Below, in pieces: positions 11,561 through 24,205 of a stretch of 64,000 nucleotides of DNA. The stretch covers positions 25,919,398-25,983,397 of the forward strand of contig CP099841.1 in assembly GCA_030062745.1 (NCBI GenBank), read 5' to 3'. The translations under genes were made by a program, and so were the position numbers. Numbering within the stretch: position 1 is the stretch's first letter; each line of letters begins with the position of its first letter. The notes under the pieces were generated by a model that was given only the letters and a program-made list of their open reading frames with translations, was not told the DNA's origin and searched no databases. This DNA comes from Capitulum mitella (taxonomy: Eukaryota; Arthropoda; Thecostraca; Pollicipedomorpha; Pollicipedidae).

Positions 11561-14500
11561 ACTTAATGTTTGTCGTGTTACCAGCTATGGTGTAAGACAC
11601 AATTGGGGACAAAATATGAATTAATTTCACAATTTCCTCAACATTCTGAGCAATGTTTTGAAATGTTACCGATTTCAAAATGTTACCTTTTTTTGTTACC
11701 GATTTTCAATTGTTTTCCAATGATGTATCTTTCATTGTCCTCCGATACATGGTTCGCGAGGCAGAGGGGGTGTTCAAACATCCAGCCGGTACGGGAAGGT
11801 GGACCTGACCACTGGTACATAAAGGGCCATGTATTTGCATTTGCTTTGCGTTGGCTTGGAGGTTCTTCCTTCCACATAACTGTTTCTGGAGTACTATTTT
11901 CCCTCTCAACTATTTTCCGCGGATGTTTTTGAACCACCCAGTAACGACAGCGAACAATATCATCGGTACGCATGGAGTTTAAAATTGCGGTTCGTGGGAT
12001 ACAAAACGCTGGAATAAATCGATAAATATCCCGTTGCATCGCAAAACGCCTAAAGGGTAGCCATGAGCCTAGCAGCGACGAAGTCAGTCCCGCTCGCCTT
12101 GCGTCCCACAAGGCGCCTTACTAGTATATATTGTACTGTACTGAGCAAGTCAGGTGCATCCATATACATATATGGCTATTACGCACCCATGTCAGTTTGC
12201 GATGAAAACAGGCATGTCAGTTGTGAAAAAAAGAATCACAGGCATACCGCAAACAGAAACGCATGGGAGACAGACAAAGCGTCAGCGGGTCCAACAGGGC
12301 GCAGAAATAGCGAGAATACTGGCAATGTGCCATGTAGTTATTATGAAACTTTGTCTTCACCATTCTATGCACTTATATGTCACGAAGACATAATGCCTCG
12401 TTCCGTGGCGAGTGCAGCTATCAGAGGGCTGCTCAACGCCAGCGACAGGCCAAGTTCTGTGGCCAACCGGATGGAGGCCCAGCGTCAATTGGAGGCGTTC
12501 GCAGCAAAAGAAGGCACGCATACAGTGGAGGTGGATGGGGGACAACAGACGTGGGTGCAGCACGAGGAGGCAATCATGCGTTAGTGGAGAGAGGCACGGG
12601 AACGCAGCCATTATTGATGGCAAAAAGTGTTAATTGTGTCAATTCTGACCTTCCATAAGTGGTCTCCGGTGATGGTGCATAGTGTCAGCGGCCGTATGGT
12701 CACTGTGATGGACTCATCTATTCGTGAGAATGCTATTCTAAGTGTTGCTGAAGAAGAAAGGTCAGACCAGAGCCTTTCATCGCCACAGGTCTGCAGCCGC
12801 GGCACGGGTCCGCAGCGACGCACAGTTATTTGCTTAGCGGGCCTTGTTTTTTTATAATAATTAGGTTTATCGACGCTATCAAAGTACACATTTAAAAAGC
12901 TTGGAATTCAAACAGAAAACGTGACCGCTCTTTCGTAAATCGCAACTTTGCAACACAGTTAAAAACCTTATGAAATGTGACTTCTTTGACAAGCTAGCCA
13001 GAGCGACAAAATTTTCATCAAAAGTTTTGATCACAAGATAGTCGATATGCCGAATGATGTAGCCTCTGATTCTGCCTTCACCAGCAGAATGGAAACAAAA
13101 ACCAAAGGTGTTTTTCCTAGTTAACCCTGGTCCTATGGAGGATTGTTGTTGGCTCCCTGAGATTTTTCAAACAATGTAAGGAGAATAAACGAACGCCTCG
13201 CTACGACATTTTGTGTACCTTTTGTTTCTCCATTTCTGAATCTTGTGTCGAAGTTTCGACTTCAGATCAAGCCCGGTCTCTGACCTAGGTCCGTTGAAGT
13301 GGGCCCATGTCCAAGAAAATTTAGCCTTCCGTAACTTTTTCAAAGCACAGGATGTCAAAAATCAAAATAAAACTTCCTGGGATTAGAAATCTTGACGCGT
13401 GCAACGAATCTGTTGTCTCAAATTTTCTTAAACTTTTGGTTCATTGACCTAAGGCAAAGTTCATTTTCAACACAAATTACTTGGAATAGATAGAAAACGG
13501 CAGAACTGGCTCTCAAAGCTGCTCATGATACCAGTAAGACTAAAAAGTTTCAAAAAGGGGGAAAGGCTCGCAAATAAACGGGCTTTCGCTAATAGAGGTC
13601 CGCCAGTGGTGTGTCCTGCTAACTACTGTGTTCTCAGAAATTAAACATGGGAAACCAAAACACGAACCCAAGTACCAAGGAGCAGGTACAGGCTGGAAGG
13701 GCTACTTCACCAAAATAAAGGAACGCCAAAATTAGTCACTATCAATTTCATCCCAGGTTCGGCATGGGCGCCCGCGGCGCTCTGGCGCTGAAATCATTGT
13801 ATGGATCTTTAACTCGACGTTCCCGCGTAAATATTCAACAAATCAGAGAAGCTAGACGCCTATCGGCCCTTGCGGACATTCATCTATCCATTGGCACCTT
13901 TATGTAGTCTTTATTAACCACAGACCTTGAGATCCGAACATTTCTTGGGCTCATATAGTCACCTATGAAAATATATATACAAGGCCTCAATGGCTAAAAC
14001 ACTCTCCAACAGTAAAAAAGCAGCCCAGTTATCGAACTCCACTTGTCACGGCTCTCCAATGGAATGTGTATTTTTATCGTCCAATCAATCGTTCGCAAGT
14101 TAGAGGGGAGGGAGCATCCCATCCCCCGGCCGGACGTGCATGGCGCCGACTGTCAGTCGGGCGCCGGTTAACGATCTCTTCCTGTCGGGTCTCTTGTTGT
14201 TTGCCCCAAAGACAGACTGTCAGCAGCAAGTAAAACGCTCCGCATGGTCTCGTCCTTCCCAAGACTATAAAAGATAATTCAAACTGAACTCACAAGGCAA
14301 ACTCATGTCAGTTGCCATGATTCCTAACTCAATTGCCAAGGTTCACAGGCCAAGGAAATATGTCATTGCATGGTGTCAAAGACACCAGGTTATAAGGTCT
14401 GAGTAAACGCCAGATTTGAGAAAACGTGCATTTTCTTCTTTTTATTAAACGTCTCACGGTCTTAGCCGAAGCTAGAGCTTCGGCGGTATCATCTATAGGC

Positions 14501-16129
14501 AGATAAACAGGTTAGGGAACCATGGACAGGGCTCGACTTCTCTTAAACGTTGAACATGAATCATAGTCGTTGAGTGCAAACAATCGCCTCAGAGTATGCC
14601 AGTAGCGCCTACACTTTTTTCAAAGTTCAGACGCCTAGCGGACCATTTAGCTGTGATTAACCTAAGCGTATGCCCTCACAAAACAGTTTTAAAATACGAT
14701 CACGCTATAACATAACGCGGCACAATGTCATCAGTTTTATATTATAAAACAAAACGGAACGGTGTTAACCAGCTAAGCCTGATCTGTTTCGATGTAGCAT
14801 CACATAACAGTCCTTAAGAAATGTAGCGCAGCCTATCGTATCGTAACGTGTCCAGCCCTTGCCAAACACAAACTAAACAGCTTTATTTAGCAATGCGTGA
14901 CTTAGTTCAATGGTAACGAAGCTCGTTTTACCAGCCGCATACGACAAGGCGTAGCTCATTGTCAAGGAACTTAACAGCAAACTCATCATTTTCAGGTCAT
15001 TAACAGAGCCTCACGTCACTAACCTAACGGAATAAGACGTTCCCAAACGTAATGTAATCCAACCTTTCCTAACCACGGACCAGTCCAATGTAATGAGACA
15101 TGTTGAAACGTGGCGTGGAAACCATATGGCGCGTGTTATGAGCATAATGGTACGGAATGCGTAAAGCAAAATAGTACAGTTTATCTCAAGCATCTAAAAA
15201 ATGAGGTGTCACCTTCATGGAACATGGTCTCACATGGAACGTGGTCAACCTGCCCAGTGCTCATTATCGTAACTTAGGCGGGGGGGGGGGGTCAGAGAGG
15301 CTGCTTGGCCCCGCCGATGGACAGAGTTTTCCAAGAATTGGCAATTATGGTAACTTATTTGTTTAAAAGACAAAAACAGTTTAAGGTTAGAAGGTAAAGC
15401 TTTTAAGTTTTGAAATCTACAAGTGTGTTCTGTTTGAAAAGGGCCAATTTCACGATGTTTGCAATAAGATGATAACAGTAGCACTAAACGTTTTTATTTA
15501 GCCTCGATCTCCCTCACATACGAAAAATTTGAATATCCTACTGTTACCAACTACAAAACGCTGTAAACAGTAGATACCATCCTTACGAGCAACTGGTCGT
15601 CAATTCCGGCGTATGGCGTTTATGCCAAAAAAGTGCACGATATTTTTCCAGACTTACATTTTGATAAGGTCTTCCTAACCTGAAGCTTTTGCCATAAGAT
15701 ATTAAAGAAAGTGACTTTTTTGGCCTTGGCCAACCTTGGCCCACTTCTCGGAAATAGGTTTGGTTGGTCAAAAAAATGTTAAGGATAACTTCCTCAGCAT
15801 TCACTTTTCTAAACAAAACAAAACAAAACCTGAAGAAGTATCCAAGAAATATTCCCAATCAGTTACTGTATTCTCATGTTACCTAATGATGATGAGGCAA
15901 AAGAGATTTTGTGCTGACGGCCTGTGCCCACCTCGTGTCGTTACGCAACAGCTGACAAAGAGAAAAGGGGAATACAGCACAAGATTTGTGAGAAATCTGT
16001 TTGAAACCGCGTTAAATTACGGCTTAGAGACATATGTAAATTAGAAATCGTTTGCGAAGAATGCAAGATTTAACTTTTCAGTATCAGCTCAAACTCATGA
16101 TAAAGGTGTCACGTCCCCTCTACAAACTT
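11561..16129. other. AT-richer DNA without recognised genes
   Basis: ORFs around 11570-12658 overlap in up to four frames and none carries a motif I can name. From 12,900 to 16,130 there is neither a protein-like ORF nor a tandem repeat. A run of 12-13 G at about 15281-15293 is followed by a transposon-like terminus (in reverse complement CATCGGCGGGGCCAAGC, ending at 15319) whose partner was not found. Confidence 0.5.
14465..14484. other. Perfect short inverted repeat, 9-bp arms
   Basis: GCCGAAGCT and AGCTTCGGC face each other across two bases (AG). It could form a compact hairpin in single-stranded nucleic acid. No neighbouring gene gives it a role. Confidence 0.7.
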
Positions 16130-16910
16130 GTGAGCGATTCACAAAACTGAGGATCGATTTGATTTTGATTCACAGCCCAAAAAGGTGATTCTGATTCTTA
16201 TTCACATTGGAAAACAAAGAATGGATTCTATTCCGATTCAAAGACCATATTTATCTGCAAAGAATCGATTCAATTCAAGATTCACGATTCATGACTCAAT
16301 TTACGGTTCAGTTCCATGCCAAATAACAAAAACCGTGCTAGTCCATTTTTTTATTTTTTGCATAAATGCAATAACAAAGTCCTTGGACCTGCTTTATTCC
16401 AAGGCCAGTTGTAGATTGTAGGTTAGTATCTGGAGACAGTTATGAGTATCGTGTATTGCATGACATTTTTATGCATGGTCATAGAGCACCGTCTTCAAGT
16501 TCAATTTGTACTGAGTGTCAAGATGTAGAAATCCCTGCCTATAAATATGCCGGCGTCTACGGTCAAGGGAGAGAACAAAAACGTTCACCAGCAATCACCC
16601 ACATGTAAAGTTTCCTGCATTTACGTTGACCAGGAAGCAACAAAGGTAAAGGAAATATTTCATTTTTCATTGTATCATAATGAAATTTTCATACCCTGTT
16701 TTGATTTAGTTATCTGCGCTCAATGCTGATATACGTATTATTCTTATACATATTGGTTATAAATGGTCTAACTTATTACGTAAACAAAGCATGCATCAAA
16801 TGAATCAGGGTTTGTGAACCAGTTCCCTGAATCGATTCCCAACAACCCTGTGAATTGATTCGATTCATACTTGAACTGAAAGGTGATTCTGATTCTAACT
16901 CCGATTTGCA
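16130..16910. repeat. GATTC-rich segment bounded by two related direct copies
   Basis: AAAGGTGATTCTGATTCT occurs at 16181-16198 and again at 16879-16896, each preceded by loosely similar GATTGATTC-like DNA, about 698 bases apart. GATTC/GAATC words are dense near both ends and sparse in the middle. This may be a decayed transposable element with long subterminal repeats. Confidence 0.45.
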
Positions 16911-16969
16911 GCTACTGAAGACGTACATCGATCTGATGAATCTGTTTCCTATTCACACGCAGCATTTTC

Positions 16970-17262
16970 TTGTGCCGCCGGCTCGGGCGGTGCCCCGGGG
17001 GAGGCAGGTCGGCGCCGTCCGCGTATGGATCGCCGCAGCTGCCGTGCCGTCCGGCGGTGGCGGCGGACGGCGCGCCGACCTGCGCCGGGACCGCCGCCGC
17101 CGGCGGTCGGCCCCCGGCTAATGATGATCCATTGCCGGGCCGACAATCAGGGCCGACTCCCGGCCGGCGCGCCGCCAATTGTGATGATCTCATTTCTGCC
17201 GACGGCAACGCCGCGCGGCCGGCGCGCTTCCGCTTCCTGGGCCGCCGCCGCCATTAACGAAA
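16970..17262. other. GC-rich (CpG-rich) island
   Basis: The change from AT-rich repeat to GC-rich DNA is abrupt. CpG is frequent, and GCCGCC/GGCGGC words dominate. ORFs of 60-99 codons are open in several frames on both strands, so they are not evidence of coding. AT-rich words (TAATGATGATCC near 17120, CAATTGTGATGATC near 17176) are embedded in it. It is the first of a long series of such islands. Confidence 0.6.
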
Positions 17263-17389
17263 ATCCTTTCTTCATTTATATACCGGATAGAGACGGACAA
17301 AACGACGCAATCAGTGGCGTGTAGCGGCACCGATGATGGAAGAAAAATGAGGAAATCATTATACCTCCCCGTATTCTCGGCATGCCCTC

Positions 17390-17483
17390 TTCCTCTGCCC
17401 CTCTTCCTCTCTCGCTCTGCTTCCCTCCCTTCGTATGGGTTCTTCTCTCATTAATTCCTATCTTCCCAGCTCTCTCTCTCCCT

Positions 17484-17528
<45 letters not shown>

Positions 17529-17545
17529 TTTGTCTCGTTTTGTCC
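17390..17545. repeat. Polypyrimidine tract with (TC)n microsatellite
   Basis: C/T-only sequence with a central (TC)n run and a C-run, at about 17471-17528. It lies immediately right of the first GC island. On the minus strand it reads as (GA)n. Confidence 0.9.
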
Positions 17546-20030
17546 CATTTTTGCTCTTTGAAGAGTCTCTTTAAACGTCATTCAAATGCCCCAGAAACTG
17601 TTGGATTATTCCACCAGATGCTGGTGTAAGGCCACTCTCTTCAGGCACCATTAAGTAATCCTAGATGCCGCGACAAGATGTTCCAAGATGAATAAACATG
17701 GAATACATAGTCATGAGGCGGCCCGCATGTCGGATGAAAAGCGCGAACGCAGGCGCTGTCAGACGAAACGAAACTCACCTAAAATCGCCCGCAGAAGGTA
17801 AATACATTCAAAAGGCAAATGTGGAAAGAGTTGCTTGACTTTGAGCTCAGCTGCCATAGACTCTTGGCCCCAAAAATACTTGTAAAGACTTTTAAACAGG
17901 TCCGTGATGCATATCAAAGCTGGCTAGTCTTTCTTAACAGGTCCGTGGCGCATACCAAAACTTGCTAGTCTTTACTGAGCTGAGGACGCCAGTAACTCAC
18001 TAGTTTTATATCATGTGTTTGGTAGCTCGTTTGGGAGAGACTTGATCTCCTCTTCCTGGCATGACGGTTTCAATTCGCCTGGTCCCCATCGTTTGGCCCG
18101 CAAATCAGCCGGGAACTGGCCAGTAGCGATCCATGCTGTCTACCGCATAGTCGTGCTGTATCTTTGGCAGAACATTAAACTTTCGCCACGAAACCTGTCA
18201 TTACCGGAAACTGGACGACAGGATGTCGGGTTTAGGGTCCCTGGAACAAGATCTGCTTAGTGCTGCCTTTGATGGTAACATCACTTAACCAAATCGTCCG
18301 ACCAACTTTAAGCTACAAGTCAGATATTATCAAACGGTGCACTTCGTTTCCATGCCCTTTAACATGACTGGCATACTGTCAAGCTGAGGCATCATTTTTT
18401 TCGCAACTGGCGGAACAAAACCTGGCACTAACGCACACGCTCAGGCAGTTGAACCATTTCGGTGTACGTATGTTCTGCCGCTGCATCGTTTCAGACCACT
18501 CCTGGGTCTGCTTCACAGAGGCCGGATAAGCTATGGCACACCGTCCATGATCTTACTTTCGCAAGCATTCCAACGTAAAGCGAGACGAGCGACCCGGCGG
18601 AATATTCATGTGAAAGGTGGTCTTATCACAGAACTTAAATGCGAGCAGTATGGAGAATATGTGTGTAATGAGCATTTCGTAAGGCATGCGGAGCCTGATG
18701 TTGGCAGCAAAAACCCCACTAATTTGAAATGCTCTGAAATCATGAAGAACGATGGAAGGGTGGACCACTGCATAAAAATAGCAATGCAAGGAATGTGTCA
18801 CTAACAACCAGATATATGCCTCATCCACCTACAGAGCAGATAACCACTGCTTTACGCTGAACCACTCAAGCTAACCTGGCGTTGTCTTAGAAACAATCGC
18901 GTCCCGCCAGAATGAAGCGGTGCGCAAATGACGAAATACTTACTCCGATGAGCTTGAAATTAGGGATGCGAAATCGGTTTAGCCTGCAATTCATCGTGAG
19001 CCAGGACATGTCTCCTAACATTGTCCATTGAAAGTGAATGGAGACGTAAGAGCCAGTAAGCTCGAAGCCCTTTTGGCTCCAAAGTTGGTAAGTCGGGACC
19101 TGGCACCTGTGGATCAACCCTTGGTACGTTGGCACGATTGTCTTGGTATGGCCAAAGAAACCCACTACTAATTTTAAACACAGACAATGTAAACAGAAGC
19201 AAGCACATTACTCTTGTAATCTTGAAAATAATTACTCCGAGCAAGAAAAATCAGATTTGTGACGGAGTTGGGCTTCGTATACGTTGTAAGTGTTCTGAAC
19301 AATATTCAGCTTGCTGTGTGGACTGCTGTTATGTTTGACATCTGGATAACACTCAAATATAACGGTGTTGTTTTCCAATGGCAGCACTGGTTCCAGGATT
19401 TTACGCCGTTTAGCTTGTGACTGGAGGTATGTTCAAACCCGTTGAATTCTGAGGTTTTTGGCCTTAGCTGCGATATCGGGAGCCTTGAAGCCGCCATTCT
19501 TGTAAGTGGTTTTAAGAAACAGACACCTTTATCTTGGCCCGTTTTGCTCTCTAAGTGAAGCAAAATGTAGTTGCGTAAACTTGATATGCACTCACTCATC
19601 CATTCGTAATATGTTTGGATAATGTGTGCAGCGTCGGAAGAGATGTTCAAACCAAAATGTTGTTATGGTTGTTTCCATTGAGGAACTAGTATATCTGTGT
19701 TAGATTTTTTTACGAAACACAGTTACGTACGCACTCATCAGTTGTTTAGTGACTATTCAGAACACAGAAGACTGCTCAAACAGCATCGAATCAGTGTTTC
19801 CGTTTAAAACAAAAAAATGCTCATGACCGCTCGTACAAAAAGAAACTAGCGTAACAACACAACGAACAAGAACGTATCCAGAACCCTCGAAAAGCATGTA
19901 ACCATTTATTTGATGCTCTGTAACGCGCAAAGTCCCTCGAGAAAAAAAAGAGAAGAAAAGAAAAGAAAGAAGTTACAGCCCGTTTTTGTTTATCTCCACC
20001 TTGAGCCAGATTCACAATCTATTCAGTTGC
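17546..20030. other. AT-richer DNA with one small duplication
   Basis: ORFs at 18547-18828 and 18887-19650 are on both strands and unrecognised. Apart from the 41-bp duplication at 17895-17976, nothing was found. Confidence 0.45.
17895..17976 (+). repeat. Two imperfect tandem copies, 41-bp period
   Basis: A unit starting AACAGGTCCGTG and ending near TAGTCTTT is found at 17895 and again at 17936, with a few substitutions. Part of the preceding sequence suggests an older third partial copy. Confidence 0.75.
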
Positions 20031-20660
20031 TGAGCCTGACGCGTGGCGGCGGATTTGCACGCTGATACATGTCGGGCACAAACAACTCCTCGCTTCCAAA
20101 CAGCGTCTGCCTCTGCACCTGGCGACGACGGGGCCGCGCCGCCTGCGAAAACCCAGCTCCACCTAAATCAGACACGTCGAAACACGCCTTGCTTTCGACG
20201 GGCGCGCGCCGGCTGCTGCCAACGCACACAAGCCGCCGGCGCCGTGCTTCGTCAGTGTCCGGGCCGGGCCGCGACCATCGCTCCGGGCCGGCAGCCCGGC
20301 GCCCGGCTCCGCCGCCGCGGCATCATGGTGGGCTGCAACGATCGCGGCTCGGCCGCCGCCGCCGGCGCCGGCGCCGTCGGCCCGCCGCGGCTATTCGCGT
20401 CGGCCGCGACGCAGCTCGAGGTGGGGCTGCCGGCGGCGACGGCCGGTTAGGCGGCGCGGGTCGGAGGTGGTGAACCCGGCCGCCCCCGCATTGGCTGTCG
20501 CGCCGCGGCGCGCGCGCCGATTGGTCGCCGCGGGCCAAATCGATGGCCCAGTGGCAGAGGTCAGCGCAGGTGCGAGGCGGGGGTGAAGAGGTCAAAATGG
20601 CCGCCCGCCGGCGACGCCGGGAGGCTGGTAGCGGTGCCCGATCGGACCACGACGGCAGCG
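20030..20660. other. GC-rich (CpG-rich) island
   Basis: Long runs of GCCGCC and CGGCGCC. ORFs reach 135 codons in three frames and both strands at once, which is a compositional effect. A DR2-type pair (GGGTGA, two bases, AGGTCA at 20581-20594) and a CAGGTG E-box near 20567 lie at the right edge. Confidence 0.6.
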
Positions 20661-21140
20661 GCTCGCCCTCAGAGGGGTCGTGCAAAACAGTCAGTGACGT
20701 ACGCAACGAAAGATTCAGGATGTCAGATAATGGGAGGCGGTTTTCATAAGCAGCCTCCCAATCTGCTTGTCATCTCTCCTTGTTGGATGATTCCGTTTCA
20801 GAAAATAAACCCCACAAGGGGCATACCTAGGAAGGCCAAGGACACACCTAAAAGAATGCAATCTTTGCAGACGACCTTCTATCACAAGGGCCCGTCTTGA
20901 CTTGTCTTCAATATCGTCACTAGTTTCCATTTTTAGGCGTTAGGCAAATCGTGGCTATTCCTAGATTTTAGTCAGTCGGGGGGACGAGCAGCCGTAGAAC
21001 AAAGGCGTCCTTTTCGCGAGGAACGACATCGTCCCCTAGCGGTCCGTCCGTGCGGAAGAGCAGACACATTTCTCAGGCTGACAGCGGTGAACTACTTGAT
21101 TATGAGAACGGCTGCAATCTTGGACGCCACCCATCGTCAC
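20661..21140. other. Spacer between islands
   Basis: Nothing recognised. The ORFs at 20583-20930 overlap each other on opposite strands. Confidence 0.4.
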
Positions 21141-21990
21141 GCCTGTCATGCATTGCACGAGCGCCTTCACGGGTCACGCTCGACGGCGCTCGAGAGCCGG
21201 AAGCGACGTCGGTACGCCGATCGAGTTCTCGCCAAGCCGAGCCCACCGGCGTCGCCTCGCCGGCCGCGAATTCGAGAACCGCGCCGTCGTCCGTCCTGGC
21301 AGCGGCGCGGCACGCGCCGTGCGGACGGAGCCACCCCTGGCGCGACCCGGCGCGCGCGGCGCGCGACAGGGCCACCTTTGGCGCGACCCACGGCCCGTGA
21401 CGCCGGCGGCGCGTCACGTGATGCGGCCTGTCGGCGCCGGCGGCCGCTTATCGGGCGCCGGCGCGCCGCCGCCGCCCGCCTGATCGAGGGAGACGGATGC
21501 GGCGCGGCGGCGGCGCGCCCCGTCACTCGGCCAGGTTAACTGCGAGGCGACCATGACGGATCGCCGGAACCGGATATCGGGACGTCGCCGCCGGATCAAA
21601 CGGGACGGGGCGGCGCGACGCCCGGGCGGCCCCTCGCGCGCGCCGGATCCAGAGCCGGCTTCCGGTAGGGCTGCCGCGAGCCGGCGACGCGTCCCCGCCG
21701 CCCCCGCCCCCGCCCCCCGGCGACTCGCCGCCCCCGCCCGCTCGCCGCCGCCGCATTCTGAAGCGGGCCGCGCCGCTGGTGGGCCTCCCTCCGTGACAGA
21801 CGGCGGACGTTCCGGCCGTAATGGCAGTGGCCCGACCCTGGGACACCTCGCCCGGGCCATGACGGCTTTGTGCCGGCTCCCGGAGCCCTTTCAGCGGATT
21901 CACTGGCGCTTGGCGGCTCTTGATGGGCGCCGAGAAGTTCGCATGCAAGAATGCGGGGGTGAATCGAGGATTTGGCATGAAAAGTGGATC
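21140..21990. other. GC-rich (CpG-rich) island
   Basis: Dense CpG. Six overlapping ORFs of 105-152 codons lie on both strands, none protein-like. TCACGTGA, a palindromic E-box of the MITF/USF type, is at 21414-21421, inside GTCACGTGAT. AT-rich words are rare, so this island is more uniform than those further right. Confidence 0.6.
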
Positions 21991-22446
21991 GTGGCTGAGG
22001 ATGGTGTTTGAGTCATACTCGGCATGAAGTCAGCATTTTTTTGCGACCAGGCAGGAAATGTCGACAAGGCGCTGCCATCATTTCCAACATGGTGTAACCT
22101 TTGATCCTACATTGTGTGCACACATATTTAACGCATACAAATTTAAATACCTTTTGGAGGAAAAGTCTTCATTGGAAAAGAAGGATGCTAACGGAATGCA
22201 TTTGTCATCAGGAGGTAATGATTTTATGACATCAAAAATGCACAGAATCATTCCCTTAAAATGGCAAGAAGAATGGGAGCAATACCTGACGAGCAACCGC
22301 CGGCAAAATGCTCTATAGACCATTAAAGTCCTGGCTCACTTCCTTACTGGGACGGTGACCGGCGTCACAGGTGTTCTAACTACCACGCAGACTAAAGAGA
22401 AGACTGAACGTCTTCCTTAACTTGCCTTTGTCGCGCTTGGATACAA

Positions 22447-22449
<3 letters not shown>
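21991..22449. other. AT-richer spacer
   Basis: An 86-codon ORF at 22058-22318 faces an 81-codon ORF on the other strand. Neither is recognised. Confidence 0.4.

Positions 22450-22523
<74 letters not shown>
22450..22523. repeat. (TA)n microsatellite, about 37 units
   Basis: Uninterrupted TA dinucleotides over about 74 bases, followed by the related word TATGTACATATG. Long TA runs can extrude cruciforms and often vary in length between individuals. Confidence 0.98.
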
Positions 22524-22528
<5 letters not shown>

Positions 22529-23231
22529 TATGCGTACGCGCAAAAATGAATGAGCGCACGAGCGTTTCAAAGGGCTTATTTTAAAAATTGCCTTAAGGTC
22601 TGGAGAGGCATCATCATATGGTCTCCTTTACTCCTGGACAGGACCTTCTTCTGACGTTCGGTGCCATGGATTTAGCGTGCGTTCATGTTGCATTTCCACA
22701 TGCTGTAATATCATAACGTCATGTGTGCAAGACGCTCATGCGTTAGCATTTCAGTTACCTCATATCTTAACCATAGATCTTGTGCCACCATATGGGAGAT
22801 TTGGTAGTTTATTGAATGAAATCTTTGTGACTAATTTCGTTCCAGACTTCATTTTCAGTCTCATTTTCATTGTCTTTCAGGAGCCATTACGGAGCATGGA
22901 TGAACCCACCCCATCATGGGGAAGAGGTCAGTTTGATCCCCAGTCAGCTCTTCTTGGATATCTTTTGAACGACTTTATTTACGGCGCTGAATTTCAAAGC
23001 TCCTTTCAAGAAATAATGAGCAATGTTGAAGCCGTTTTATTTCTTAAAATCGGACTGTAACTTGCTGAGACATTAAGGTTTGAATCCGGTGGTCACCGCA
23101 GCGCCGCGCTTCGAAAGGCGGTTAAACACCGCCGAAAGCCGTGATCTGACATGGCTTCGAGTGACATTCGCCTGCCTTCCAGTTGACATCGTGTCACATG
23201 ACAGCGTGTCGCACAAAGGAAGACATTATGC
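22524..23231 (+). other. AT-rich stretch with a weak exon-like candidate
   Basis: A frame open from 22677 to a stop ending at 23060 contains a clear acceptor-like tract, TTTTCATTGTCTTTCAG, ending at about 22880, followed by EPLRSMDEPTPSWGRG and then a hydrophobic tail. A donor-like AGAG|GTCAGT near 22922-22931 would define an exon of about 46 bases; otherwise the frame runs on to TAA. Codons are AT-biased. No family is recognised, so it is left as a note rather than a gene call. Confidence 0.25.
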
Positions 23232-23239
23232 TGTAGAAA

Positions 23240-23407
23240 TACAGTCGTAGCCAAGGGGGGACTGGGGAGCCAGAGCCCCCCCTTAGGTTCGCATTTTTGT
23301 GAAAACTATTGCACAGCGTTTTCCCGGCAACAGTTTTCGTATGTTTTAGCTCACATTGAGCTCCGCACCCCCCACCCCCATCCAAGAACATTCTGGCTGC
23401 GCACCTG
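23240..23407. mobile_element. Short hAT-type element (MITE), about 168 bp
   Basis: The left end reads CAGTCGTAGCCAAGGGGGG from 23242. The right end, in reverse complement from 23407, reads CAGGTGCGCAGCCAGAATG. Flanks TGTAGAAA (23232-23239) and TATAGAAA (23408-23415) agree at seven of eight positions, which leaves two extra bases (TA) at the left edge. The interior is related to the element at 2613-2779 (shared CATTTTT..GTGAAA..CTATT.CACA). Confidence 0.65.
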
Positions 23408-23467
23408 TATAGAAACAAACAAGTACAACAAAAATAAGCAGAGGAAATAAAACAAAAGCATGTAGTA

Positions 23468-23735
23468 CAGGCGCGTTGCCAGGATTTTCCTCGGGGGGGG
23501 GCAAATGTCAAATTTTGTCATATGCCACAGGCATTTGACGAAATTTACAAGAAAGGCAGCAATTTTAGGCAATTTATCTCATATTTAATGCACAGGAAAA
23601 CATATGTTTGCTTTTGCAAGATATGTATATGATGACTACTACGTATCCATGCGAAATCGCCATGTATCTAGTGTTGACGGCTTGGCTCAGGGGGGACCAT
23701 GGCCCCCATGCCCCCCCCCTCCGGCTACATCCCTG
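23468..23735. mobile_element. Short hAT-type element (MITE), 268 bp, perfect 8-bp target duplication
   Basis: The left end reads CAGGCGCGTTGCCAGGATTT and the right end, in reverse complement, CAGGGATGTAGCCGGAGGGG. The flanking 8-mers are identical: ATGTAGTA at 23460-23467 and 23736-23743. An 8-bp duplication and a CAGG start fit the hAT superfamily. G-runs lie just inside both ends. There is no transposase ORF, so it must have been moved in trans. It sits only about 60 bases from the neighbouring element at 23240-23407. The intact duplication suggests a fairly recent insertion. Confidence 0.88.
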
Positions 23736-23743
23736 ATGTAGTA

Positions 23744-23879
23744 TGTCACGATTGCTTAAACGAAGCCTTGGTCATCACGTGAAATAAAACCCCATGGAGT
23801 GGGAGACATGGCTTTTCTTCCGTGTACAGCCTATCACCGCGTTCTAACAGTCCCGGTTGTCGCATTCTCTAGGGCTCGC
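23744..23879. other. Spacer
   Basis: Short stretch between transposon and minisatellite; nothing recognised. Confidence 0.4.
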
Positions 23880-24205
23880 CAGTTCCTGCATTGTCTGGCA
23901 TTGTCAGTCACAGCCGCAGCGCGGACCCTTGCAGCCCCAGCACGGTTCGTCACCCTAGTCCGACCTTTCACCGCCCCAGACCAGCCCGTCACAATCCACT
24001 CGTGTTCGTCACAACCCCATGACTGTTCGTCACAGTCCCAACACTGTCAGTCACAGCCCTGGCCCGGCCGGATGCAGCCCCAGGCCCGTCTCACAGCCCT
24101 AGCCCGTCCGTTACAGCCCCAGCCCCGTTTGTTACAGCCCCCACCCTGTCCGCCACAAACCTAACATGGCCGTCACAGCCCGGCCCGGCCCGTCACGGTC
24201 TCGCT
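23880..24205 (+). repeat. Degenerate 21-bp minisatellite (GTCACAGCCC... unit)
   Basis: At least nine units resemble CACAGCCCCAGCCCGTTCGT, with spacing mostly 20-21 bases; the clearest copies lie between 23985 and 24200. Because 21 is a multiple of three, all + strand frames stay open for long distances, which explains the 121-codon ORF at 23799-24164. That ORF is not treated as a gene. Confidence 0.85.

Noticed and set aside
15281..15319. Complete hAT-type element near the G-run
   Set aside because: One terminus resembles the family, but no matching left end or 8-bp duplication was found.
23085..23150. Second tRNA-like B box (GGTTTGAATCC)
   Set aside because: No A box at a suitable distance upstream and no arm pairing.
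23799..24164. 121-codon Pro/Gln-rich ORF
   Set aside because: Translation of the 21-bp minisatellite, whose unit length is a multiple of three.
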